Shown: positions 56,343 to 64,000 of the stretch, in pieces
How the letters are laid out: each line of letters opens with the position of its first letter
Position numbering within the stretch: the first letter of the stretch is position 1
DNA from: Muribaculaceae bacterium
GTDB taxonomy: Bacteria > Bacteroidota > Bacteroidia > Bacteroidales > Muribaculaceae
Assembly (NCBI GenBank): GCA_017548365.1
Contig: JAFZAC010000022.1
Location: forward strand, 46,721 to 110,720
DNA: 64,000 nt
Direction of reading: 5' to 3'
The notes under the pieces: model-generated
Told to the model about the DNA's origin: nothing
Databases searched by the model: none
The model's input: the letters and a program-made list of their open reading frames with translations, nothing else
Program-made: the position numbers and the translations under genes

Positions 56343-57644
56343 TTATGAATTGTGAGTTGTTGAGACTATTGAGGAATCGAGTATGACTGACGACACTGTG
56401 TTGACTAGGTCGGCGCAATAAGGAACTGTCACACGAATGTAGTTATCGGTGAAACCATGCATCACCTTGCTGCCTGCGGGAGGTTGTTCAAAGAGCACTG
56501 GGCGCTCACAACCTAACTGACGCTCGATGAATTCACGCTGCTGACGCTCGCTTAGCTCCATCATACGAGCCACACGCTCGTCGCGGACCGCCTTGGGCAC
56601 AATATAGGGAATGCGTAATGCCTGAGTCCCCGGGCGCTCGCTGTAAGGGAACACATGCAAGTGCTGCACTCCCAGCGAAGCGATAAAATTCAACGAGTCT
56701 TCAAAGCATTCGGGAGTCTCGCCACGTGTACCCACCATCACGTCCACCCCAATGAAGCAATGAGGAATAACGCTATGAATACGTTCTACTTTCCTGGCAA
56801 AGAGGTCGCGATTGTAATGACGGCGCATAAGCCTCAACACCTCGTCACTGCCGCTCTGCAAGGGGATATGGAAATGAGGCATAAAAGCGCGAGAACTGGC
56901 GCACCAATCAATAACTTCGTCGCTGAGCAGGTCAGGCTCTATCGACGAGATTCGATAACGCTCTATGCCATCTACCCCATCAAGAGCTTTCAGCAAATCG
57001 AGAAAATCCTCTCCAGTGTTCTTGCCAAAATCGCCTATGTTGACTCCGGTTATCACTATTTCCTTTCCTCCACGACGAGCCACATCCTGAGCCTGCTCAA
57101 CCAGTGAAGCGATTGTACCGCTACGACTGCGGCCGCGGGCCAACGGGATAGTGCAGTAACTGCAATAATAATCGCAACCATCCTGCACCTTCAGGAAATA
57201 GCGGGTACGGTCGCCGCACTCACATGATGGAGAGAAACGCCTGATGTCTTTGTGAGGTGTCACAGCAAGAGTTTTGCAATTGTCGTCAAGCCATCGCTCG
57301 ATATAGTCCACAACTTCGCCCTTCTGCTCATTGCCAAGCACTATGTCTACACCCTCTATTTCGGCTATGCTCTTGCCCTGAAGCTGAGCATAGCATCCTG
57401 TAACAACAATCAACGACTCGGGATAGTTGCGGATGAGACTACGTATCTGCTGCCGGCACTTGCGGTCGGCAAGCGACGTCACGCTGCACGTGTTCACCAC
57501 ACATATGTCTGGCGTCTCGTTGCCCTTTACCACTGATGCAATGCCTCGTTCTTGTAATTGTTGCCCAATGGTGGCGCTCTCCGAGAAGTTTAGTTTGCAT
57601 CCCAGAGTCACAAATTTCACCTTATGTAAAGCATCACCAGCCAT
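56343..57644 (-). CDS. mtaB: tRNA-t6A37 methylthiotransferase
   Basis: 433 residues from the ATG at 57644 (an upstream TTG lies inside the promoter). N-terminal MTTase cluster Cys residues (TLGCKLNFSES, VVNTCSVT, VTGCYAQL), radical SAM motif CDYYCSYCTIP, and a C-terminal TRAM-like part. It converts t6A37 to ms2t6A37 in tRNAs reading ANN codons. A -7 box TAACTTTG lies at 57666-57673. Confidence 0.94.
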   Translation of the reverse strand: MAGDALHKVKFVTLGCKLNFSESATIGQQLQERGIASVVKGNETPDICVVNTCSVTSLADRKCRQQIRSLIRNYPESLIVVTGCYAQLQGKSIAEIEGVDIVLGNEQKGEVVDYIERWLDDNCKTLAVTPHKDIRRFSPSCECGDRTRYFLKVQDGCDYYCSYCTIPLARGRSRSGTIASLVEQAQDVARRGGKEIVITGVNIGDFGKNTGEDFLDLLKALDGVDGIERYRISSIEPDLLSDEVIDWCASSRAFMPHFHIPLQSGSDEVLRLMRRHYNRDLFARKVERIHSVIPHCFIGVDVMVGTRGETPECFEDSLNFIASLGVQHLHVFPYSERPGTQALRIPYIVPKAVRDERVARMMELSERQQREFIERQLGCERPVLFEQPPAGSKVMHGFTDNYIRVTVPYCADLVNTVSSVILDSSIVSTTHNS

Positions 57645-57665
57645 ATAGGCAACAAAATTAAGCTG

Positions 57666-57673
57666 CAAAGTTA
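57666..57673 (-). promoter_or_regulatory. -7 box of the mtaB transcript
   Basis: TAACTTTG on the minus strand, 21 bp before the ATG. Confidence 0.65.
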
Positions 57674-57821
57674 CAAATATTTTCTCACAAATCGAAAACT
57701 GCCATTCTTTTATCTCATTATCCTCAAAAATATATTCCTCTCTATAAACTGCCTGATTACCTTTTGTCTTCTTTTTGATACAGAAGAAACAAGATTATTA
57801 ACTCTTTAAATTATTTGAATT

Positions 57822-58379
57822 ATGAAACTTTTTAGACATTTCTCTTATTGTATTGCTATAATAGCAATTGTGTTTTTTTCGAGCTTTGGCTCAAGTGCTT
57901 CAACTTGCCCTCATGATACTTTCTATGACGGTAGCAGCAAAGCAACCTATGATGATATCCAAGAAAAGGACTTTGTATACAATCAAGAATTCTTCGATCT
58001 TTTTATAGGATATCTCGACGCTTCAACACCTTTCGATACTGGTAATGGCATTGTGATTTCGGGGGTTGACATGAGCAATGGAGACATTAGCATCAGTGTT
58101 ACTGTCAGCAAGTTGATGGGCGATTACTTGAACTATTTCAACGAAGATGTATCAGACATTATGAAGCAAAGCCTTGCACAAGGACTTTATGACCTCTTCA
58201 ACGAGGTGGGAACCGACGACGAAGGTAACACCATTATCGACAAGATGGTGGAACTTGACATCAATGTGAATCTTGATTTCAAAGTCGAGGGCGAGAGCAA
58301 AAAAGTGATGTCGATACATCTGTCGGCTGAATATATCGAGAGCGCAGGCAATCCTTACACTCTATTAATTGAACTTTAA
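57822..58379 (+). CDS. Exported protein of unknown function
   Basis: 185 residues. Signal peptide MKLFRHFSYCIAIIAIVFFSSFGSSA. The mature part is acidic with beta-type stretches (GIVISGVDMSNGDISISVTVSK) and a helical middle; no family recognised. It comes before the sigma factor gene in the same direction, but a strong hairpin between them (58388-58424) suggests separate transcripts. Confidence 0.75.
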   Translation: MKLFRHFSYCIAIIAIVFFSSFGSSASTCPHDTFYDGSSKATYDDIQEKDFVYNQEFFDLFIGYLDASTPFDTGNGIVISGVDMSNGDISISVTVSKLMGDYLNYFNEDVSDIMKQSLAQGLYDLFNEVGTDDEGNTIIDKMVELDINVNLDFKVEGESKKVMSIHLSAEYIESAGNPYTLLIEL

Positions 58380-58387
58380 TGACCAAC

Positions 58388-58424
58388 TTTAGGTGGTGGC
58401 AACTTCCTATAGCCACCACCTAAA
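58388..58424 (+). terminator. Strong hairpin without T-run
   Basis: A 13-bp perfect stem (58388-58400 with 58412-58424), loop 11. No T-run follows, so it may be a terminator of another kind or an RNA stabiliser. Confidence 0.55.
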
Positions 58425-58483
58425 ATATGCCATAATAATCTGTTTTTTCTCTCATAAATCTTTTATATCACAAGATTTTGTGT

Positions 58484-58491
58484 TAACTTTG
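58484..58491 (+). promoter_or_regulatory. -7 box of the sigma factor gene
   Basis: TAACTTTG 26 bp before the ATG at 58518. A housekeeping-type box, so the sigma gene itself may be expressed without its own product. Confidence 0.65.
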
Positions 58492-58517
58492 TGGTTTAAA
58501 TACAGAATCTTGATAAT

Positions 58518-59099
58518 ATGGAAGAATACAATCAAATCGTTAATGATTGGTATGTGAAACTGATGAACCTATTCATCAACTACATCCACAAGCGATTGCC
58601 AGTACTGCGCATTGAGGACATTGAAGACGTTTACAGCGAAACGTTCATAGCAGTAAGGCAAAACATGCTAAACAACAAGGTGGCAAGTGGCACCAATTGG
58701 AAAGCATATATATTCCAAATTGGGTACAACATGGCCATCAACAAAATGAAACAAGCAAGTAAAATGGTACAGGCGGCAGATAGGCCCTCCAACGACGACA
58801 TTGATGCCGACGAAAAGTTTCAAACACAATTGTCTCTGCAGGATTTGATGGACGATTGTGACGACAAGGCGACAATGGAGCAACGTGTCGAGGTGCTGCA
58901 ACGCGAGATGGGATACCTTCCTGAACCATGCGAGACAATCCTGAAAGACTTTTACTTTGGTGGGTTCTCGATGGCCGAAATCATGCATGAGATTCATTAC
59001 AACTCGGTCGACTCGGTCAAATCCATGAAAAACCGATGCATGAACCGATTTAAAGACAGGATTAAGGTGGCGTTTAAAATGTTGAACTTAATAGACTGA
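58518..59099 (+). CDS. ECF-type sigma factor
   Basis: 193 residues. Sigma region 2 is recognisable around residues 25-75 (IEDIEDVYSETFIAVRQNM, NWKAYIFQIGYNMAINKMKQ), followed by an acidic linker and a region 4 helix-turn-helix (PCETILKDFYFGGFSMAEIMHEI then VKSMKNRCMNRFK). The next gene starts 5 nt downstream and looks like a membrane partner. It probably directs transcription of nearby or dispersed genes under a particular stress; the target promoters are unknown. Confidence 0.85.
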   Translation: MEEYNQIVNDWYVKLMNLFINYIHKRLPVLRIEDIEDVYSETFIAVRQNMLNNKVASGTNWKAYIFQIGYNMAINKMKQASKMVQAADRPSNDDIDADEKFQTQLSLQDLMDDCDDKATMEQRVEVLQREMGYLPEPCETILKDFYFGGFSMAEIMHEIHYNSVDSVKSMKNRCMNRFKDRIKVAFKMLNLID

Positions 59100-59104
59100 A
59101 AGAA

Positions 59105-59872
59105 ATGGAAAAACAATATGATAATAATATAGAGTTGTTTGATGCTTATCTTAACAACACATTGAGTGATGCCGTCCGTGCCGAGCTTGAGAAGCGACTC
59201 AACTACGACGAAGCTTTGCGCGAAGAATTCCAGAAGCACAAACTGTTTGTCGCAACTTTGCAGGCAACATGCAGCGATACCAACCAGGAATTTGAGAACG
59301 CAATGAAAAATATCAGCGACGAGGACTTTCAACACATTTTAAACGAAAAAAAGTCAAATAACGCTAACAAAGAAGAAAACAAGAGCAAAAGTCGAATGGT
59401 GCCATTGAAGACGGTTTACCGATGGATGAGCGCAGCAGCAGTCGTATTAATATTTGCTGGTATTGGCAATATTTTTTATAACAAATCAAAAACTGAGGAG
59501 TTGTTATGTGCAACAGTTGTTGACTCCTATGATTTTAATTCGGCGGTGACAACACAAATTTCACGTGGCGGATCAAGCTCAGTTATTTCAATTGACAACG
59601 TAGATGACGAAGTAAAAGATGATTATAAACAAGCAATCTATTTCATTAAAAACAATAATACCGAAAAGGCGATAAAGATATTGGAAAAGTTATATTCCGA
59701 TCCCGATCAGTTACAAACGAAAGATTTATTTGCGACCAAACTTGCTTATGCCTATACCAAGAACCGAGACATCAAGAATGCAACACGCATAATTAAAGAG
59801 GTCAAAAAAGATCATAACGGAAACACACCCGAATCGCTCAAGGCTTTAGAGAAAGCATTAAAAGCATTATAA
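59105..59872 (+). CDS. Membrane protein, likely anti-sigma partner with TPR-like C-terminus
   Basis: 255 residues. The N-terminal 50 residues (IELFDAYLNNTLSDAVRAELEKRL) resemble the start of zinc-less anti-sigma proteins. There is one membrane segment at about 108-125 (WMSAAAVVLIFAGIGNIFY), then an outer part with TPR-like helices (AIYFIKNNNTEKAIKILEKL, TKLAYAYTKNRDIKNATRII). The 5-nt spacing to the sigma gene supports a sigma/anti-sigma pair. This reading is inference. Confidence 0.75.
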   Translation: MEKQYDNNIELFDAYLNNTLSDAVRAELEKRLNYDEALREEFQKHKLFVATLQATCSDTNQEFENAMKNISDEDFQHILNEKKSNNANKEENKSKSRMVPLKTVYRWMSAAAVVLIFAGIGNIFYNKSKTEELLCATVVDSYDFNSAVTTQISRGGSSSVISIDNVDDEVKDDYKQAIYFIKNNNTEKAIKILEKLYSDPDQLQTKDLFATKLAYAYTKNRDIKNATRIIKEVKKDHNGNTPESLKALEKALKAL

Positions 59873-59974
59873 TAATAGTATTTCCTTTAAACAAAAAAAT
59901 CAAATTAAGATAATCAGAAAACCCCAATAGTTCATCATTAAAACCTAGACACTTGTCAACTATAGCGTTTAAAG

Positions 59975-60007
59975 TTTGGATTACATTATCAAGCTGCTGT
60001 AACTTTG
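59975..60007 (+). promoter_or_regulatory. Promoter of the caspase-like gene
   Basis: TTTG (59975-59978), 21-bp spacer, TAACTTTG (60000-60007). A leader of about 40 nt precedes the ATG. Confidence 0.75.
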
Positions 60008-60053
60008 CAATGGAAAAGTTAATCAATTTGTTAATATCTAAACAATAAAAACA

Positions 60054-61151
60054 ATGAAAACAGTAATACGCTCTATTTTAATGATCGTGATGATGTCGTT
60101 TATCACAACAGCTTTTTTCTCGTGCCGAAACAACACTGAGGACAACGGTTCTTCGCAAGCAGATGTCGACACCATTCAATCTGTCGACGCCCCATCAATG
60201 GGAGATTCAATTGTCATTGATTCATTGATGCAATCGGCGGCTCTTCCTGCTTCACAAGCTGTTTCTTCATCTTCACCAGCTTCGGCAACATCTTCTAAAC
60301 CGCTTAAAACCACTCTCGAGAAACCCTCGGTTGCAATGTCTTCCAAGCAGTTCAAAAAATCCAAGAAAAAAGCATTGCTCATTGGCATTAGCGACTACAA
60401 GTATGCCAAGGAGGAACAATGGGACCGACTAGCATCTCTCAACGACATCGACATGCTAAACGAGGTCTTGACTAATGCAGGATTTACTGTCACTACTCTT
60501 GTCAACGAAAAAGCTACTCATGATGGCATCGAAAATGCTCTTAAAGAACTTGCCAGCCAGTGTGAATCAGACGATATCGTTCTCGTTCATTTCTCGGGGC
60601 ACGGACAACAAATAGAAGGCGGAGACCAAAGTAATGAACCAGACCATAAGACCGAAAATTTCTTGGCCTATGGAGCAAGAAAAAGATATATCAAGGGTAT
60701 ATATGAAGGAAAGGAGCATTTCACCGATGACGAGATCTACTATTATAAAACTTTGATAAGACAAATAATTGGCCCAAAAGGAAGTTTGATGATGACTTTT
60801 GACTCTTGCCATAGTGGTTCCTCGAGTCGTGGTTCTTCTTCAAGAAATAAAGACGATGTTACTAGAGGTATTGACAAGCCTTTCAAAAATGACAACTTCA
60901 AACCGGTAAAGAGGATTACAGCCACCGCACCTATGTCACCTTTTATTGAACTAAGCGCTTGCCAGGACAAAGAGGTAAACTTTGAATATATCGACAAAAA
61001 AGACAACAACAAACATTATGGTTCTTTGTCCTATCTCCTGGCTCTTGCTCTAAAGAGTGGCAAAAAAGATTTTGAATCAATGTCAGCATTTGTTATGAGC
61101 AACTATAAATCATCGGGTGTCATGACAAGACAGAGACCACACAAAGAATAA
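60054..61151 (+). CDS. Caspase-like (C14) lipoprotein
   Basis: 365 residues. Lipoprotein signal with TTAFFSC (Cys24). A Ser/Ala/Pro linker to about 100, then a caspase/metacaspase p20 fold: KALLIGISDYKYA, catalytic His183 in VLVHFSGHGQQ and catalytic Cys252 in MMTFDSCHSGSS. The Asp before Cys fits the family. The lipid anchor places this protease in the envelope rather than in the cytoplasm. It is located between a sigma/anti-sigma pair and a TPR-CHAT gene. No substrate is known. Confidence 0.9.
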   Translation: MKTVIRSILMIVMMSFITTAFFSCRNNTEDNGSSQADVDTIQSVDAPSMGDSIVIDSLMQSAALPASQAVSSSSPASATSSKPLKTTLEKPSVAMSSKQFKKSKKKALLIGISDYKYAKEEQWDRLASLNDIDMLNEVLTNAGFTVTTLVNEKATHDGIENALKELASQCESDDIVLVHFSGHGQQIEGGDQSNEPDHKTENFLAYGARKRYIKGIYEGKEHFTDDEIYYYKTLIRQIIGPKGSLMMTFDSCHSGSSSRGSSSRNKDDVTRGIDKPFKNDNFKPVKRITATAPMSPFIELSACQDKEVNFEYIDKKDNNKHYGSLSYLLALALKSGKKDFESMSAFVMSNYKSSGVMTRQRPHKE

Positions 61152-61182
61152 CATTAATTATGAATCCTCTTTTATAGACAAA

Positions 61183-61221
61183 AAACGATTGGTGCCAGCG
61201 ACGTTGACACTAATCGTTTTG
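61183..61221 (+). terminator. Terminator after the caspase-like gene
   Basis: An 11-bp stem (with one G-T pair) and a long loop, ending in TTTT. The stretch 61222-61451 shows no clear promoter for the next gene. Confidence 0.7.
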
Positions 61222-61451
61222 TTAATTACTTGCTACACCCAAATAATATAGAAAAGCTTTAATCGAAGGTAATGATTATGGTACTTCCTCTTTTTCCAGA
61301 AAAAAATGACAGCAAAAGAGCCAAAGCTACGCAAAACCCATCAATGTTGAACAGTGTTCATCATAGTCGACGACATGAAATGAGTATTATATTTACTATT
61401 GATTCTATAATTAGCACAAAATAACACAACGCCATTAAAATTGCAACATAC

Positions 61452-64000
61452 ATGAAAACTACCACATTTCTCAAGTACACTTTACTGTTGGTTTTGATGC
61501 TTCTCATAGATCCGATATCGGTGTATGGACAAGATGTTGAGTCTCTGAAACAGAAGTTCATGCAATACTATAATGATAACAATTACAGAAAAGCCATTGA
61601 CATTGGAGTGCAAATTCTGGAGATTGTTCCTGATTCGGAATGTGAATTTTTGCTTGCACGCCTAGGTGATTGTTATTTTGAATGCAATAATACCAGAAAA
61701 GCAGTAGAATACTACGAAAGGAGTGTAAAAGTAGACATCCCTATCTACGGCGAGCATAGCATAGAAGTTGCCCGCATGCAATTTATGATAGGAAAGATTC
61801 ATTATTTGATGCTTAAAGAATATAATAAAGCACTAGACTTGTTTTCAAAAGTCGAGACAACATACAACAAACTTTATGGGCCAAATAGCACTGAGGTTGC
61901 CAATGTGGTTGAAAGGATAGGCAAAATTTATTATTACTATCTTAACAACAATAATAAAGCTCGAGAATGTTTTACCAGAGTCTATAACATCTATTCCACT
62001 AGTGGCAGTGATTACAGCTATCAAGCAGCAGTAATGCTGGAGTATTTAGGAAATCTATATATAATCATTGATCACGATTATTCTAGAGCCATTGAGTGTT
62101 ATTTGAATATCAAGAAAGAGTATGAGAATCTGTATGGGGAAGATGATAATACAATTTCAAATTTATTATGCCAAATTGGTGATTGTTATCTTGCTTTAAA
62201 AGATTATAGCAGTGCACTTCAGTTTTATTTAGATGGAAACAGCAACTATATTAATAATGGATTTGATTTTGGGGACGTAAAGAGAAAAATGGGATTATGC
62301 TACTACCATAACGGTGATTTAGATTCAGCCTACCCTAACATCAAGAAAGGGTTAAAGATGGAGCATAGTTTGGTGATGTCATTTTTGAGTATACAAACTA
62401 AAGACGAACGCAATGAATTTTGGAAAGACTATTTTGAAGTTTATCAATCGATTTATCCTGCTATGGTTACTGCTCTCAATGACAAGTCAAGTTTTGGGGA
62501 CTTATATAACAAATCGGCATTGTTTGCCAAAGGAATGCTGCTTAGCGCTGAAACCGAACTCCAAAGATTGATTATTGAGAGTGGAGACTCAACATTAATA
62601 GCGACTTTTAATGAACTCCAATCTGTCAATTGCAAAATAATAAAATTGAAAGAGTTTCACTCCAACGAAGACAAGAAGAACACGGAATCTCTAAAAAATT
62701 ATGCCGAAAAACTCGAGCTGTATTTGATAATACAATCAAAAGCGTATGGCGACTTCATGAAGAATCTGCAACTAACGTGGAAGAATGTTCAAGATAGTTT
62801 AAAACAAGATGATATTGCCATTGAGTTACTCTCTTTCCCGAAGTTTGGAACAGACAGCACGCAATATATAGCTCTGACTTTGCGTAACATTGAAGGTTAT
62901 GACCAACCGCACCTTATTGAGCTCTGCGAGGAAAGTGAGTTGCTAGAAGCTGCGAAGCAGCCATACACAAGCAAGGCGTTAAGCGACTTGATATGGGGGA
63001 AACTGGCTGAGAAAGGTGAGCTTGATGATAAAGTGAAGAACATCTATTTCTCTCCCTGTGGGGAGCTTCACAACATCGCCATCGAATCTATGCCGCACTG
63101 GTCGAAGCAAGGCGTGATGATGAACGATTCGATAGAAGGCTTCAATATCTACCGTCTGTCATCAACTCGTGAGCTGGCGATATCGCGCAAACCCATTGAA
63201 TCGAGTGATGCCGCCGTCTATGGCGGTATTGATTATTCAGCGCCAAAAGACAAAATGGGATTACGTGTCCAGGAGCATGAGAGTGCAACAGCAATTGATT
63301 CCAAGGACGATGAAGTCTTCATCCCATCGACCGAAACCATAAGAAAGAGCGACAAGGGCAAACAGGCACCCAACCGAGCCTATGAAATCGTCACCGACTC
63401 AACCGGAACTCGTGACTACCTGTGGTGGAATCCTCTTCAAGGAGCGAAAGAAGAGGCCACAGCAGTCAATTCACTGCTCAAGGGCAAGGGATTTGACGTG
63501 TATTTCAAATCTGACGATTACGATGAACAGCTATACAACGCAACCGAGGCATCGTTCAAACAGCTCGCGGGACAGAAACGGAGCATAATACACATCGCAA
63601 CTCACGGATTCTACTGGAACGACTCCACGGCTTTGCAGGAGAAAATGGAGAACAATCTAAACTTCATGCCGGCAAATTATGAGAGCCTGCAAAACACCGA
63701 GAAAGCCATGGTGCGTGCGGGACTGCTCTTCACAGGAGCACAAAACACTTTCATGGGAGAAAAAATAACTGATGAATATGAAGACGGAGTGCTCACAGCA
63801 CAGGAAGTGTCGCAACTTGACCTCAGAGGTCTTGAGCTGCTCGTGCTATCGGCGTGCCAGACCGGTCTGGGAGAAATAGGCGGAGACGGAGTTTTCGGCC
63901 TGCAGCGAGGATTCAAGAAAGCGGGAGCGCAGACCATCGTCATGAGCCTGTGGAAAGTGAATGATGAGGCGACTAAAGACATGATGACATCTTTCTACAC
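61452..64000 (+). CDS. Exported TPR-CHAT protease-like protein, partial (C-terminus outside window)
   Basis: 849 codons visible. Signal peptide MKTTTFLKYTLLLVLMLLI. TPR repeats run from about residue 30 to 310 (KAIDIGVQILEIVPDSE, GDCYFECNNTRKAVEYYERS and similar). A helical linker leads to a CHAT domain that begins near 560, with HIATHGFYW (His718) and VLSACQTGLGEIGGDGVFG (Cys802), the usual dyad, and AGAQTIVMSLWKVNDEAT after it. CHAT domains are caspase relatives. The signal peptide points to a periplasmic or surface protein. It lies 300 bp after the caspase-like gene. Confidence 0.9.
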   Translation, partial: MKTTTFLKYTLLLVLMLLIDPISVYGQDVESLKQKFMQYYNDNNYRKAIDIGVQILEIVPDSECEFLLARLGDCYFECNNTRKAVEYYERSVKVDIPIYGEHSIEVARMQFMIGKIHYLMLKEYNKALDLFSKVETTYNKLYGPNSTEVANVVERIGKIYYYYLNNNNKARECFTRVYNIYSTSGSDYSYQAAVMLEYLGNLYIIIDHDYSRAIECYLNIKKEYENLYGEDDNTISNLLCQIGDCYLALKDYSSALQFYLDGNSNYINNGFDFGDVKRKMGLCYYHNGDLDSAYPNIKKGLKMEHSLVMSFLSIQTKDERNEFWKDYFEVYQSIYPAMVTALNDKSSFGDLYNKSALFAKGMLLSAETELQRLIIESGDSTLIATFNELQSVNCKIIKLKEFHSNEDKKNTESLKNYAEKLELYLIIQSKAYGDFMKNLQLTWKNVQDSLKQDDIAIELLSFPKFGTDSTQYIALTLRNIEGYDQPHLIELCEESELLEAAKQPYTSKALSDLIWGKLAEKGELDDKVKNIYFSPCGELHNIAIESMPHWSKQGVMMNDSIEGFNIYRLSSTRELAISRKPIESSDAAVYGGIDYSAPKDKMGLRVQEHESATAIDSKDDEVFIPSTETIRKSDKGKQAPNRAYEIVTDSTGTRDYLWWNPLQGAKEEATAVNSLLKGKGFDVYFKSDDYDEQLYNATEASFKQLAGQKRSIIHIATHGFYWNDSTALQEKMENNLNFMPANYESLQNTEKAMVRAGLLFTGAQNTFMGEKITDEYEDGVLTAQEVSQLDLRGLELLVLSACQTGLGEIGGDGVFGLQRGFKKAGAQTIVMSLWKVNDEATKDMMTSFY

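Overview
The window looks like a chromosomal segment of a gut-type Bacteroidales, most probably a Muribaculaceae or Prevotella relative. This rests on several things seen in the sequence: promoters of the Bacteroidota type (TTTG, 19-21 bp, TAnnTTTG) with no strong Shine-Dalgarno sites, a BtuB/BtuG vitamin B12 uptake locus, dockerin-like and NLQGQ-type C-terminal tails on exported proteins, a class III fructose-1,6-bisphosphatase, and the secE-nusG-rplKAJL-rpoBC order. No phage, insertion sequence or CRISPR array was seen. The species assignment is inference.

Layout. 1-5977 (minus) is an unusual locus: a stand-alone LytTR regulator, an FHA/membrane/zinc-ribbon protein, three tandem paralogous acidic single-pass membrane proteins with canonical EF-hand loops, and a zinc-ribbon/FHA protein cut by the window edge. 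All three paralogues have the same promoter: an 11-bp direct repeat spaced 21 bp, set at a fixed distance from matching -33 and -7 boxes. 6315-12436 (minus) is a cobalamin-riboswitch operon (btuB, btuG, a dockerin-tailed surface protein and a DUF4465-like exported protein). 12590-26053 (minus) is the core information-processing block: tRNA-Thr, Tyr, Gly, Thr, tuf, tRNA-Trp, secE, nusG, rplK, rplA, rplJ, rplL, rpoB, rpoC. 26405-29462 holds three tandem FKBP-type prolyl isomerases. A short transcript with a 33-residue ORF lies at 29583-29769, followed by yebC, a cupin and pheT.

34105-36542 (plus) holds three paralogues with an N-terminal CX5CX3CX2C module (one carrying a TonB C-terminal domain) and a small radical SAM protein next to them. 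An aminopeptidase P, a small membrane protein, mfd, an S41 protease, tRNA-Asn, an AlbA_2/Schlafen-type protein and fbp follow. 47575-54358 is bracketed by two AraC-type regulators. Between them lie a 53-residue ORF, a Sel1-repeat protein, a periplasmic thioredoxin, a small exported Trp-Pro repeat protein, a double zinc-ribbon membrane protein, an LprI-like exported protein and a lipoprotein. After a glycosyltransferase, an acyltransferase and mtaB, 57822-64000 (plus) holds an exported protein, an ECF-type sigma factor, a membrane protein that resembles an anti-sigma factor, a caspase-like lipoprotein and an exported TPR-CHAT protein that runs off the window.

The best candidates for undescribed biology are: (1) the LytTR/FHA/EF-hand locus with its repeated promoter architecture; (2) the AraC-bracketed cluster of exported proteins with the Trp-Pro repeat protein; (3) the sigma factor plus exported caspase plus exported CHAT cluster; and (4) the Cys-module triplet with a radical SAM enzyme. 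All functions are inferred from sequence reading alone; no database search was run.
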